DNA from: UMGS75 sp964507405
GTDB lineage: Bacteria > Bacillota_I > Bacilli_A > ML615J-28 > CAG-313
Assembly (NCBI GenBank): GCA_964507405.1
Contig: CAZDPJ010000039.1
Span: 1 to 7,820, forward strand
DNA length: 7,820 bases
Direction: 5' to 3'
Positions 1 through 5,999 of this stretch are shown here, one piece after another (within the stretch, counting starts at the first letter, position 1; each line of letters opens with the position of its first letter). The position numbers and the translations under genes were made by a program. The notes under the pieces are model-generated. The model ran no database searches. It was given only the letters and a program-made list of their open reading frames with translations, and was not told the DNA's origin.

Positions 1-1
1 A

Positions 2-715
2 AAATTAGAAGAATTAGATGTAAGTTATTTTAATACTTCTAATGTTACTAATATGGATGGAATATTTCAATATTGTAAAAATTTAACAAGTATAAATTTA
101 AGTGGTTTTGATACATCAAAAGTAACCAATATGGCAGGAATGTTTTATGAAAATAAGAATTTGAAAAGTTTGGATGTTAGCAATTTTGATACCTCGAATG
201 TAATTGATATGTCATATATGTTTGATAGTTGTGAACAACTAGAAACTTTAAATGTAAGTAACTTTAATACATCGAATGTTACAAGTATGTATGTTATGTT
301 TTATAATAATAAAAAATTAACAAGTTTAGATTTAAGTAGTTTTGATACCTCGAATGTTACCAATATGGAATTTATGTTTAGTGATTGTGAATTATTAACA
401 ACATTAGATTTAAGTCATTTTGATACTTCAAAAGTTACTAGTATGCGATCAATGTTTCAAAACTGTAGTTCTTTAACAAGTTTAGATTTAAGTAGTTTTG
501 ATACCTCGAATGTTACATCAACATATTATATGTTTAGTGAAACAACTAGTTTAAAAGAAATTGATTTTAGTAAAGCAGATTTTAACAGTGTAACAAATTC
601 TGCTAATATGTTTAATGGTTGTTCAGCATTAACAACGATTAAAGTAAAAGATAGTGATGCGCAATCATTTATTAAAAATCTTACTAGTGCAAATGTAACA
701 GTAGCAGGTCAATAA
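2..715 (+). CDS. BspA-like / DUF285 leucine-rich-repeat surface protein, C-terminal part (5' partial)
   Basis: The frame is open from the first bases of the window. The residues before the first ATG at 53 already form the start of a complete repeat, so that ATG is internal and the true start lies upstream. The visible part, about 237 residues, is eight 26-residue repeats plus a degenerate ninth. Each reads roughly L-x-x-L-D-[LV]-S-x-F-[DN]-T-S-[NK]-V-T-x-M-x-x-M-F. This pattern is typical of DUF285/BspA-type repeats of Treponema, Trichomonas, mycoplasmas and gut Firmicutes, which are usually surface-exposed and linked to adhesion. The last two repeats drift from consensus and the protein ends in VTVAGQ, without an LPXTG motif or C-terminal membrane segment. 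Any signal peptide or lipobox must therefore be in the missing N-terminus. Two stops, TAA and TAG, stand in tandem at 713-718. The family is clear; ligand and function are unknown. Confidence 0.88.
   Translation, partial: KLEELDVSYFNTSNVTNMDGIFQYCKNLTSINLSGFDTSKVTNMAGMFYENKNLKSLDVSNFDTSNVIDMSYMFDSCEQLETLNVSNFNTSNVTSMYVMFYNNKKLTSLDLSSFDTSNVTNMEFMFSDCELLTTLDLSHFDTSKVTSMRSMFQNCSSLTSLDLSSFDTSNVTSTYYMFSETTSLKEIDFSKADFNSVTNSANMFNGCSALTTIKVKDSDAQSFIKNLTSANVTVAGQ
5..628 (+). repeat. Eight tandem 78-bp coding repeats (26-residue LRR modules)
   Basis: Repeat units start at 5, 83, 161, 239, 317, 395, 473 and 551, with no indels between units. The central consensus FDTSNVTxM is kept in most units. Unit 7 has Thr in place of the first Met of the NM..MF core, and unit 8 departs from the pattern (KADFNSVTNSANMF). 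A partial ninth unit starts at 629 and runs into the C-terminus. The constant period suggests expansion by unit duplication. Confidence 0.92.
317..516 (+). repeat. Perfect 44-bp direct repeat within the LRR array
   Basis: Bases 317-360 and 473-516 are identical over 44 nt and lie exactly two repeat units (156 bp) apart. Both encode LTSLDLSSFDTSNVT. The other units differ at synonymous positions, so this pair looks like a recent duplication or gene conversion. It could recombine to lose or gain two modules. Confidence 0.85.
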
Positions 716-760
716 TAGGTGTAAAATTTATTAAATAATATTAATAAAGTAAAATAAAAT

Positions 761-784
761 AAGCAAGGTTTTCTTGCTTTTTTT
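761..784 (+). terminator. Rho-independent terminator of the LRR protein gene
   Basis: A 7-bp stem pairs AAGCAAG (761-767) with CTTGCTT (773-779) around a GTTTT loop. A run of T follows through 784. It lies 45 bp after the stop codon. The 3' end of the T-run overlaps the -35 element proposed for murD. Confidence 0.85.
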
Positions 785-812
785 GTCAAAAACATGAATT
801 ATAGTGTATAAT
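783..812 (+). promoter_or_regulatory. Sigma-A-type promoter of murD-eno
   Basis: A -35 TTGTCA (783-788) and a perfect -10 TATAAT (807-812) are separated by 18 bp. The Shine-Dalgarno AGGAGG at 818-823 begins only 5 nt after the -10 box. A start point 7 nt downstream, near 819, would put the 5' end of the mRNA at the ribosome binding site itself. Either the leader is about 12 nt, or transcription arrives by readthrough or from a promoter I have not recognised. Confidence 0.6.
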
Positions 813-830
813 TAAATAGGAGGCTATATT

Positions 831-2159
831 ATGTTTGAAAATAAAAAGATATTTATATTAGGAATGGCACGAAGTGGTTATGAAGCAGCAAAACTACTTT
901 CACAACACGGGAATACAATTCTTGTTACAGATAGAAAAGAACAAAGTGATGAACATATTAAGGAATTGATGGATTTAGGTGTTAGAATTGAGATATGTGA
1001 TGATCCGATTGATTTATTAGATGGAACGTTTGATTATGTTATTAAAAATCCAGGAATTAAATTAGATCATCCAGTTGTGTTGAAGGCTAAAGACTTAAAT
1101 ATACCGGTTACTAATGAAGTAGAAGTTGCGTATAGTTTTTTATCAAATAATAATAAAATTATTGGTATAACAGGTTCTAATGGAAAAACGACAACTACAA
1201 CATTAATATATGAAATATTAAAATTAGCAGGGCGTGATGTATATTTAGGTGGAAATATTGGATATCCAGTATGTTCTTTAGTAGATATGGTTAAGGAAGA
1301 TAGTATTCTAGTATTAGAAATATCTGGTCATCAATTGCATGATACTATTAATTTTAAAACAAATATTAGTGTAATGACTAATTTAAGTGAGGTACATATT
1401 GATCATTTTGGTAGTTATGAAAATTATAAATTTAATAAATGTAAAATCTTTAATCATCACACTTCTAATGAAGTTGCAATATTAAATTATGATAATGATG
1501 ATGTAATGGATGGTACTAAAGATATTGCATCTAGAAAAATATATTTTTCATCTAAAAATAAAACTGATTTATGTATAGTTGATGGTAGTATTTATTATAA
1601 TGATGAAGAAGTTATTAAATTAAAAGATATCAAATTAAAAGGGGTACATAATTATGAAAATATTATGTGTGCAATAGGTGCTGTTAAAGAATTCAATGTA
1701 TCAAATGAGGATATTTATAAATTATTGAATACATTTACTGGTGTTGAACACCGTATTGAATTTGTTGGAAATGTTAATGGCAGAGAATTTTATAATGATT
1801 CAAAAGCCACAAATGTTAAATCCACACAAATAGCGCTTTCAGCGTTTTCTAATCCAACAATTCTTTTGTTAGGTGGTTTGGATCGAGGGCATTCTTTTGA
1901 AGATTTAACCGATTATTTAATTAATACTAAGTTAATAGTATGTTTTGGTGAAACTAAATTACGAATTAAGGAATATGCGATTAGTATTGGTAAAGAATGT
2001 ATTGTAGTTGATAATTTAACGGAGGCGACGAAAATAGCTTATAATAATTCAGAAGAGGGGGATACTATTTTATTAAGCCCAGCTTGTGCTTCTTGGGATC
2101 AATATGATTGTTTTGAAGATCGTGGAAATGAATTTAAAAAAGTTGTAAAGGATTTATAA
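831..2159 (+). CDS. murD: UDP-N-acetylmuramoyl-L-alanine--D-glutamate ligase
   Basis: MurD is the cytoplasmic ATP-dependent ligase that adds D-glutamate to UDP-MurNAc-L-Ala in peptidoglycan precursor synthesis. The 442-residue length is normal for the family. An N-terminal Rossmann-like domain opens with the GMARSG motif (11-16). The central Mur-ligase ATPase has the P-loop GITGSNGKTT (112-121), then TNLSEVHIDHFGS (183-195) and HNYEN (273-277). The C-terminal domain carries GVEHRIEFVG (304-313), YNDSKATN (321-328), LLGGLDRG (346-353) and SPACASWDQYDCFEDRG (416-432), all MurD hallmarks. The element usually written ESSFQL reads EISGHQL (163-169). The ATG start follows AGGAGG by 7 nt. The gene sits outside a division/cell-wall cluster and directly precedes eno, which is unusual for murD. 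Confidence 0.95.
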   Translation: MFENKKIFILGMARSGYEAAKLLSQHGNTILVTDRKEQSDEHIKELMDLGVRIEICDDPIDLLDGTFDYVIKNPGIKLDHPVVLKAKDLNIPVTNEVEVAYSFLSNNNKIIGITGSNGKTTTTTLIYEILKLAGRDVYLGGNIGYPVCSLVDMVKEDSILVLEISGHQLHDTINFKTNISVMTNLSEVHIDHFGSYENYKFNKCKIFNHHTSNEVAILNYDNDDVMDGTKDIASRKIYFSSKNKTDLCIVDGSIYYNDEEVIKLKDIKLKGVHNYENIMCAIGAVKEFNVSNEDIYKLLNTFTGVEHRIEFVGNVNGREFYNDSKATNVKSTQIALSAFSNPTILLLGGLDRGHSFEDLTDYLINTKLIVCFGETKLRIKEYAISIGKECIVVDNLTEATKIAYNNSEEGDTILLSPACASWDQYDCFEDRGNEFKKVVKDL

Positions 2160-2165
2160 AAGTTG

Positions 2166-2171
2166 AAGGAG
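2166..2171 (+). promoter_or_regulatory. Ribosome binding site that sets the eno start at ATG 2178
   Basis: AAGGAG lies 6 nt before ATG 2178. An in-frame TTG at 2163 sits immediately upstream of this site and has no site of its own. Starting there would add MKENI before the conserved enolase N-terminus, so 2178 is preferred. Confidence 0.85.
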
Positions 2172-2177
2172 AATATT

Positions 2178-3401
2178 ATGAAGATAAAAAATGTAATAGG
2201 AAGAGAAGTTTTGGATTCTAGAGGGAATCCTACTGTTGAAGTGGATGTAATTTTAGAAAATGGTATTAAAGGTAGAGCAATAGTTCCGAGTGGTGCTTCA
2301 ACTGGAGTTCGTGAAGCGCTAGAACTTAGAGATAATGATAATAATCGTTATAATGGTAAGGGTGTATTAAATGCTGTTAGTCATGTTAATAATGAATTAA
2401 GGGAATTGCTGATTGGAATGGATGTATCTAATCAAAAAGAAATTGATTATAAAATGATTGATGCTGATGGTACTTCAAATAAATCAAAATTTGGGGCTAA
2501 TGCTATTTTGGGAGTATCAATGGCTACATTAAAAGCAGCAGCGTTAAATGAAAATAAATCATTATATGAATATGTTGGTAATGGGAAAAGTATGCCACGT
2601 CCAATGATGAATATTTTAAATGGAGGAGCACATGCGGATAATAATTTAGATTTTCAAGAATTTATGATTATACCTAATCGTAAGACAATAAAAGAAACGA
2701 TTCGTGTTGGGGCTGAAGTGTTTCATGCTTTAAAGAAAGTTTTAAATAGTAAAGGTTATTTTACTGGAGTTGGAGATGAAGGCGGGTTTGCTCCTAATTT
2801 AGTTTCTAACAAAGAAGGTTTTGATTTAATAATTGAGGCTATTAATAAAGCTGGTTATATTCCAGGAAAAGATGTTTCTATCGCAATTGATGTAGCCGCA
2901 TCAGAGTTTTATGAAGATGGTTTTTATAATGTTGATAATAAAAAATTAACTACTGATGAATTAATTAGCTTTTATGAAGAATTGATTAATACATATCCAA
3001 TTATTTCAATTGAAGATCCTGTTGATGAAAATGATTGGGAAGGATTTAGTAAAATTACTGAAAAATTAGGTGATAGAGTTCAACTTGTTGGTGATGATTT
3101 GTTTGTAACAAATAAAGAATGTTTACAGATGGGAATAGATAAAAAAGCAGGTAATGCTATTTTACTTAAATTAAATCAAATTGGAACAGTAACTGAAACT
3201 TTAGAAACAATAGAACTTGCTAAGAATAATGGATATAAAACAATAATATCTCATCGTAGCGGTGAAACGGAAGATACGACAATTGCTGATCTTGCAGTTG
3301 GACTTGATTTAGGTCAAATAAAAACAGGATCTATGTCAAGAACTGATCGTATTTGTAAATATAATCAATTAATGCGTATTGAAGAAGAAATTAGTGATTA
3401 A
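2178..3401 (+). CDS. eno: Enolase (phosphopyruvate hydratase)
   Basis: Enolase interconverts 2-phosphoglycerate and phosphoenolpyruvate in glycolysis, using Mg2+ in the cytoplasm. From ATG 2178 the protein has 407 residues. It opens with the classic VLDSRGNPTVEV and the mobile loop SGASTG (38-43). Then come NGGAHADN (148-155) with the active-site His, and GDEGGFAP with catalytic Glu201. Metal ligands are D238, E279 (IEDP) and D306 (VGDD), and catalytic K331 is in LLKLNQIG. SHRSGETED (358-366) and GQIKTG with K382 follow, so all catalytic residues are present. The protein ends at MRIEEEISD, about 15 residues short of the usual C-terminal tail (common length about 430). The stop codon lies inside a terminator hairpin. 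The gene follows murD by 18 nt and is probably co-transcribed. It is not accompanied here by gap, pgk, tpi or pgm. Confidence 0.97.
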   Translation: MKIKNVIGREVLDSRGNPTVEVDVILENGIKGRAIVPSGASTGVREALELRDNDNNRYNGKGVLNAVSHVNNELRELLIGMDVSNQKEIDYKMIDADGTSNKSKFGANAILGVSMATLKAAALNENKSLYEYVGNGKSMPRPMMNILNGGAHADNNLDFQEFMIIPNRKTIKETIRVGAEVFHALKKVLNSKGYFTGVGDEGGFAPNLVSNKEGFDLIIEAINKAGYIPGKDVSIAIDVAASEFYEDGFYNVDNKKLTTDELISFYEELINTYPIISIEDPVDENDWEGFSKITEKLGDRVQLVGDDLFVTNKECLQMGIDKKAGNAILLKLNQIGTVTETLETIELAKNNGYKTIISHRSGETEDTTIADLAVGLDLGQIKTGSMSRTDRICKYNQLMRIEEEISD

Positions 3402-3414
3402 TTTCTTTTTTTTT
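3385..3414 (+). terminator. Terminator overlapping the 3' end of eno
   Basis: AAGAAATTA (3385-3393) pairs perfectly with TAATTTCTT (3399-3407) around a GTGAT loop. A run of nine T covers 3406-3414. The left arm encodes the last residues of enolase, and the TAA stop at 3399-3401 is the first part of the right arm. The stem is almost all A-T and therefore weak, but the long U-tract makes termination plausible. Confidence 0.65.
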
Positions 3415-3443
3415 GTATAAAAATATGATATTTTCTCACAATA
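3415..3443 (+). promoter_or_regulatory. Candidate sigma-G (forespore) promoter of the spoVA operon
   Basis: GTATA (3415-3419) fits the Bacillus sigma-G -35 pattern G-H-A-T-R. After 17 bp, CACAATA (3437-3443) matches the -10 pattern CAT-A-[AC]-T-A at 6 of 7 positions. No comparable TTGACA/TATAAT pair with good spacing is apparent in this gap. spoVA operons are known sigma-G targets in Bacillus subtilis, so element and context agree. AGGAGG at 3449-3454 begins 5 nt after the -10, implying an extremely short leader. Confidence 0.55.
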
Positions 3444-3458
3444 GATGTAGGAGGAAAT

Positions 3459-3899
3459 ATGGAAAAGGAAAAATATAAGAGAATTGTAGATAAACATACA
3501 CCGAAAGAAAATAGACTTACTAATAGTTTAGTTTGTTTTCTTATTGGTGGGGTAATGGGATTAATAGGACAGGGGTTAATTGATTTATACTCTAATCTTT
3601 TTAATATCGCTACTAAGGATGCGTCAGTTTTTATGATTGTAACGTTAATATTTATTGGATGTTTGCTTACTTGTTTTGGTTGGTTTGATAAACTTGTGAA
3701 TTTTGCTAAGTGTGGATTAATTGTACCAATAACTGGATTTGCTCATGCTATGATGAGTGCAGCTTTAGAATATCGCAAAGAAGGAATGGTAACAGGAATA
3801 GGTGCTAATATGATGAAACTTGCTGGTAGTGTTATTATTTTTGGAGTTGTTAGTGCATGGGTATTTGGGCTTATACGATTGATGATAATAGGAGGTTAA
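3459..3899 (+). CDS. spoVAC: Stage V sporulation protein AC
   Basis: SpoVAC is an inner spore membrane protein of the SpoVA channel, which loads dipicolinic acid (Ca-DPA) during sporulation and releases it at germination. In Bacillus subtilis it behaves as a mechanosensitive channel. The 146 residues match the family size. A charged cytoplasmic N-terminus (1-20) leads into hydrophobic segments at about 21-44, 56-75 and 112-143. Between them is a semi-hydrophobic stretch with VPITGFAHAM (89-98) and AALEYRKEG (101-109). GQGL (37-40) and LAGSVIIFGV (121-130) are also family signatures. SpoVAC and the downstream SpoVAE share the VPIT-x-F-x-H motif and belong to one paralogous family. The start follows AGGAGG (3449-3454) by 4 nt. 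The terminal codons carry the ribosome binding site of spoVAD. Confidence 0.95.
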   Translation: MEKEKYKRIVDKHTPKENRLTNSLVCFLIGGVMGLIGQGLIDLYSNLFNIATKDASVFMIVTLIFIGCLLTCFGWFDKLVNFAKCGLIVPITGFAHAMMSAALEYRKEGMVTGIGANMMKLAGSVIIFGVVSAWVFGLIRLMIIGG

Positions 3900-3902
3900 A
3901 AT

Positions 3903-4892
3903 ATGACGTTTAAATATAATAATGTTTATTTAAATGAAACTAGTACAGTTACAGGACCATATGAAGCAAATGGACCGTTTAGTAAACTTTATGATAAGAG
4001 TTATGATGAATTTTATTTTGGTACTAAAACTTGGGAACAAGCAGAGAGTAAATTAATTGATGATAGTATTGATATTGTTCTTGCTAAAATAGGTAAAACA
4101 CGTTTTGATATTGATATACATATTTCAGGTGATTTATTAAATCAATTAACCGCATCTAACTATTCGGCATCACGTATGAAAATACCATACTTAGGAATAT
4201 ATAATGCTTGTGCTACTAGTGTTGAAGGATTAATTTTAGCATCTAATATGATTGAAGCAGGTCAGGTTGATAATGCTCTTGTAACTGTTTCTTCACATAA
4301 TAATGGGGCTGAAAAACAATTTAGATATCCAGTTGAATATGGGGGTCCAAAACGAAAAACGACAACATTTACTACTACAGGAGGAACTTGTGCTTATTTA
4401 TCACGTGACAAATCAAGTATTAAAATTGAAAGTTCAACGGTAGGGATTGTTGAAGATTTAGGAGTAAAAGATGTTTACAGTATGGGAGCAGTCATGGCTC
4501 CAGCTGCTGCTAGTACAATATATCGTCATTTATCTGACTTAAGTAGAAGTATAGATTATTATGATTTAATCTTAACAGGAGATTTAGGAATATATGGTAA
4601 AGATATTTTAAAAGAATATATGCAACTGGAATATAATATCGATTTAAAAAATTATGATGATTCAGCATCGATGATATTTGATATCAATGAAGAACCAGTT
4701 TATTCTGGGGGCAGTGGACCAGCATGTCTACCATTAGTGGCTTATTCCTATGTTTTAGATCAAATGAAAAAAGGTAAATTAAAAAAAGTATTACTAGTAG
4801 CCACAGGAGCATTAATGTCACCCACAACGGTTAATCAAAAATTAAGTATTCCTAGTATCGCCCATGCGATTAGTTTGGAGGCTCAAGAATGA
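3903..4892 (+). CDS. spoVAD: Stage V sporulation protein AD (thiolase-fold DPA-binding protein)
   Basis: SpoVAD is a thiolase-fold protein on the spore inner membrane that binds dipicolinic acid and supports its uptake with SpoVAC and SpoVAE. The 329 residues are close to the Bacillus length of about 338. Clear family blocks are TGPYEANGPFSKLYDKSYDE (17-36), ISGDLLNQ (74-81), NACATSVEG (101-109) with the thiolase-position Cys103, and SSHNNGAEKQFRYPVEYGG (130-148). MAPAAAST (198-205), DLILTGDLG (221-229), GGSGPAC (269-275) and LLVATGALMSPTTVNQK (297-313) follow. No membrane segment is expected or evident. AGGAGG at 3890-3895 lies inside the end of spoVAC, 7 nt before the ATG. The TGA stop overlaps the next start as ATGA, which indicates translational coupling. 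Confidence 0.96.
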   Translation: MTFKYNNVYLNETSTVTGPYEANGPFSKLYDKSYDEFYFGTKTWEQAESKLIDDSIDIVLAKIGKTRFDIDIHISGDLLNQLTASNYSASRMKIPYLGIYNACATSVEGLILASNMIEAGQVDNALVTVSSHNNGAEKQFRYPVEYGGPKRKTTTFTTTGGTCAYLSRDKSSIKIESSTVGIVEDLGVKDVYSMGAVMAPAAASTIYRHLSDLSRSIDYYDLILTGDLGIYGKDILKEYMQLEYNIDLKNYDDSASMIFDINEEPVYSGGSGPACLPLVAYSYVLDQMKKGKLKKVLLVATGALMSPTTVNQKLSIPSIAHAISLEAQE

Positions 4893-5239
4893 TTTATTTA
4901 AATGCTTTTCTATTTTGTGGAATTGTTTGTGTTTTAGGACAATTAATTTTGGATAATACTAAACTAACTCCCGGACATGTCACAACGATTTTTGTAGTTG
5001 TAGGTGCCTTCTTAGATACCTTTAATATTTATGATAAGATTATTTTGTGGGCTGGTGGAGGAGCATTAGTTCCAATTACTAGTTTTGGACATTTACTTAT
5101 TCATGGAGCAATGGCAAGTGCTAGTGAATATGGTATTATTGGACTATTCATGGGTATATTTGATCTTACCGCTTCTGGTATTTCATCAGCGATTATCTTT
5201 TCATTTGTCCTTAGTTTATTTTTTAAACCTAAAGATTAG
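4889..5239 (+). CDS. spoVAE: Stage V sporulation protein AE (SpoVAEb type)
   Basis: This is a small integral membrane partner of SpoVAC in the spore DPA channel. The 116 residues correspond to the SpoVAEb form of Bacillus. Signatures are GQLILDNTKLTPGH (17-30), VPITSFGHLLIHGAM (61-75), FDLTASGISSAIIF (91-104) and the terminal FKPKD (112-116). Hydrophobic segments lie at about 2-21, 32-54, 60-76 and 83-111. The start overlaps the spoVAD stop as ATGA. TGGAGG (4876-4881) lies 7 nt upstream inside spoVAD. The operon has only AC, AD and AE; spoVAA, AB, AEa and AF are absent from the window. This core trio recalls the reduced clusters of many Clostridia. Confidence 0.95.
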   Translation: MIYLNAFLFCGIVCVLGQLILDNTKLTPGHVTTIFVVVGAFLDTFNIYDKIILWAGGGALVPITSFGHLLIHGAMASASEYGIIGLFMGIFDLTASGISSAIIFSFVLSLFFKPKD

Positions 5240-5258
5240 TAACGCAAGTTACTTTTTT
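5238..5258 (+). terminator. Terminator of the spoVA operon, overlapping the stop codon
   Basis: AGTAAC (5238-5243) pairs with GTTACT (5248-5253) around a GCAA tetraloop of the stable GNRA class, followed by T through 5258. The last two bases of the TAG stop (5237-5239) form the start of the stem. The stem is only 6 bp, but loop and U-tract support it. Confidence 0.75.
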
Positions 5259-5290
5259 CTTTAATTAAAATATTGTATAATATAGTTGTT

Positions 5291-5312
5291 TTCACAAATA
5301 ATACACAAAAAT
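5291..5312 (+). promoter_or_regulatory. Candidate response-regulator box: 11-bp-phased direct repeat
   Basis: TTCACAAATAA (5291-5301) and TACACAAAAAT (5302-5312) agree at 8 of 11 positions and repeat at exactly 11 bp. This is the spacing commonly used by OmpR/PhoB-family dimers. The pair covers the place of the missing -35 element and ends just before the extended -10. ACACA (5303-5307) and TGTGT (5312-5316) also form an inverted repeat across the second copy. The site is inferred from pattern and position; chance similarity is possible in such AT-rich DNA. Confidence 0.4.
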
Positions 5313-5313
5313 G

Positions 5314-5322
5314 TGTTATAAA
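5314..5322 (+). promoter_or_regulatory. Extended -10 promoter of the two-component operon
   Basis: TGTTATAAA gives the TGn extension plus a TATAAA -10 (5317-5322). No convincing -35 lies 16-18 bp upstream. AGAGG, part of the ribosome binding site, begins 5 nt later at 5328. An alternative TATAAT at 5276-5281 would give a leader of about 50 nt, but its -35 region is just part of the preceding T-run. Confidence 0.45.
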
Positions 5323-5339
5323 AATATAGAGGTGATTTT

Positions 5340-5999
5340 GTGACAACTATTTTAATTGTAGATGATGAAGAACGTATTAGAGAAGTAGTAAAAGAATATT
5401 GTTTGTTAGAAAAATACAATGTTTTAGAAGCTAGTGACGGGGTAGAAGCACTAGATATTGTTAAAGATAATAATATAGATTTAATTGTTTTAGATATAAT
5501 GATGCCAAAATTAGATGGATTATCGACTTTTAAAAAGATTAAAGAAATAAAAAAAATCCCAACTATTATTTTATCTGCACGTGCTGAAGAATATGATAAA
5601 TTAGTTGGATTTGAGCTTGGAATTGATGATTATGTAACAAAACCATTTAGTCCTAAAGAATTAATGGCAAGAATTAAAGTTATTTTAAAACGTCAAAATA
5701 TTGAAGATGTATATATATATCAAGATTTAAAAATAGACTATTTAGGTCATGTTGTTTATGTAGAAAATAAGGAATTAAAATTAACCCCTAAAGAATATGA
5801 TTTATTGGTATATTTTGTTAAAAATCCCAACGTTGCGCTATCACGTGAACAATTATTAAATAAGATTTGGGATTATGATTTTTATGGAGAAGATAGGACA
5901 GTTGACACACATATAAAGATGTTAAGAAATAATTTAGGTAAATATCGTGACTTAATTGTTACTGTAAGAGGAATGGGTTATAAATTTGTTACGCAATAA
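5340..5999 (+). CDS. OmpR/PhoB-family DNA-binding response regulator
   Basis: This is a cytoplasmic transcription factor switched by phosphorylation from the adjacent kinase. The 219 residues are typical of the family. The receiver domain (about 3-113) has the acidic pair D8-D9, the phospho-acceptor Asp52 in VLDIMMP, the switch Ser79 in ILSARAEE and Lys101 in DDYVTKPFSPKEL. The C-terminal winged helix (about 124-218) contains ELKLTPKEYDLL (145-156), the recognition-helix region RTVDTHIKMLRNNLG (186-200) and the wing VRGMGYKF (209-216). The GTG start follows GAGG (5329-5332) by 7 nt. The 3' end overlaps the kinase gene by 14 nt. The regulon cannot be told from sequence; autoregulation is suggested by the repeat upstream. 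Confidence 0.95.
   Translation: MTTILIVDDEERIREVVKEYCLLEKYNVLEASDGVEALDIVKDNNIDLIVLDIMMPKLDGLSTFKKIKEIKKIPTIILSARAEEYDKLVGFELGIDDYVTKPFSPKELMARIKVILKRQNIEDVYIYQDLKIDYLGHVVYVENKELKLTPKEYDLLVYFVKNPNVALSREQLLNKIWDYDFYGEDRTVDTHIKMLRNNLGKYRDLIVTVRGMGYKFVTQ

Noticed and set aside
53..55. ATG 53 as the start of the LRR protein
   Set aside because: The frame is open upstream to the window edge and encodes the first half of a perfect 26-residue repeat, and no ribosome binding site precedes 53.
5..628. CRISPR array suggested by regular repeats
   Set aside because: The 78-bp units are contiguous coding repeats with no unique spacers and translate to LRR modules.
2163..2165. TTG 2163 as the eno start
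   Set aside because: It lies just upstream of the AAGGAG that serves ATG 2178, and the extra five residues are not part of the enolase N-terminus.
5276..5281. TATAAT as the main promoter of the response regulator
   Set aside because: There is no -35 match at proper spacing, only the T-run of the spoVA terminator. It is kept as an alternative to the extended -10 at 5314-5322.
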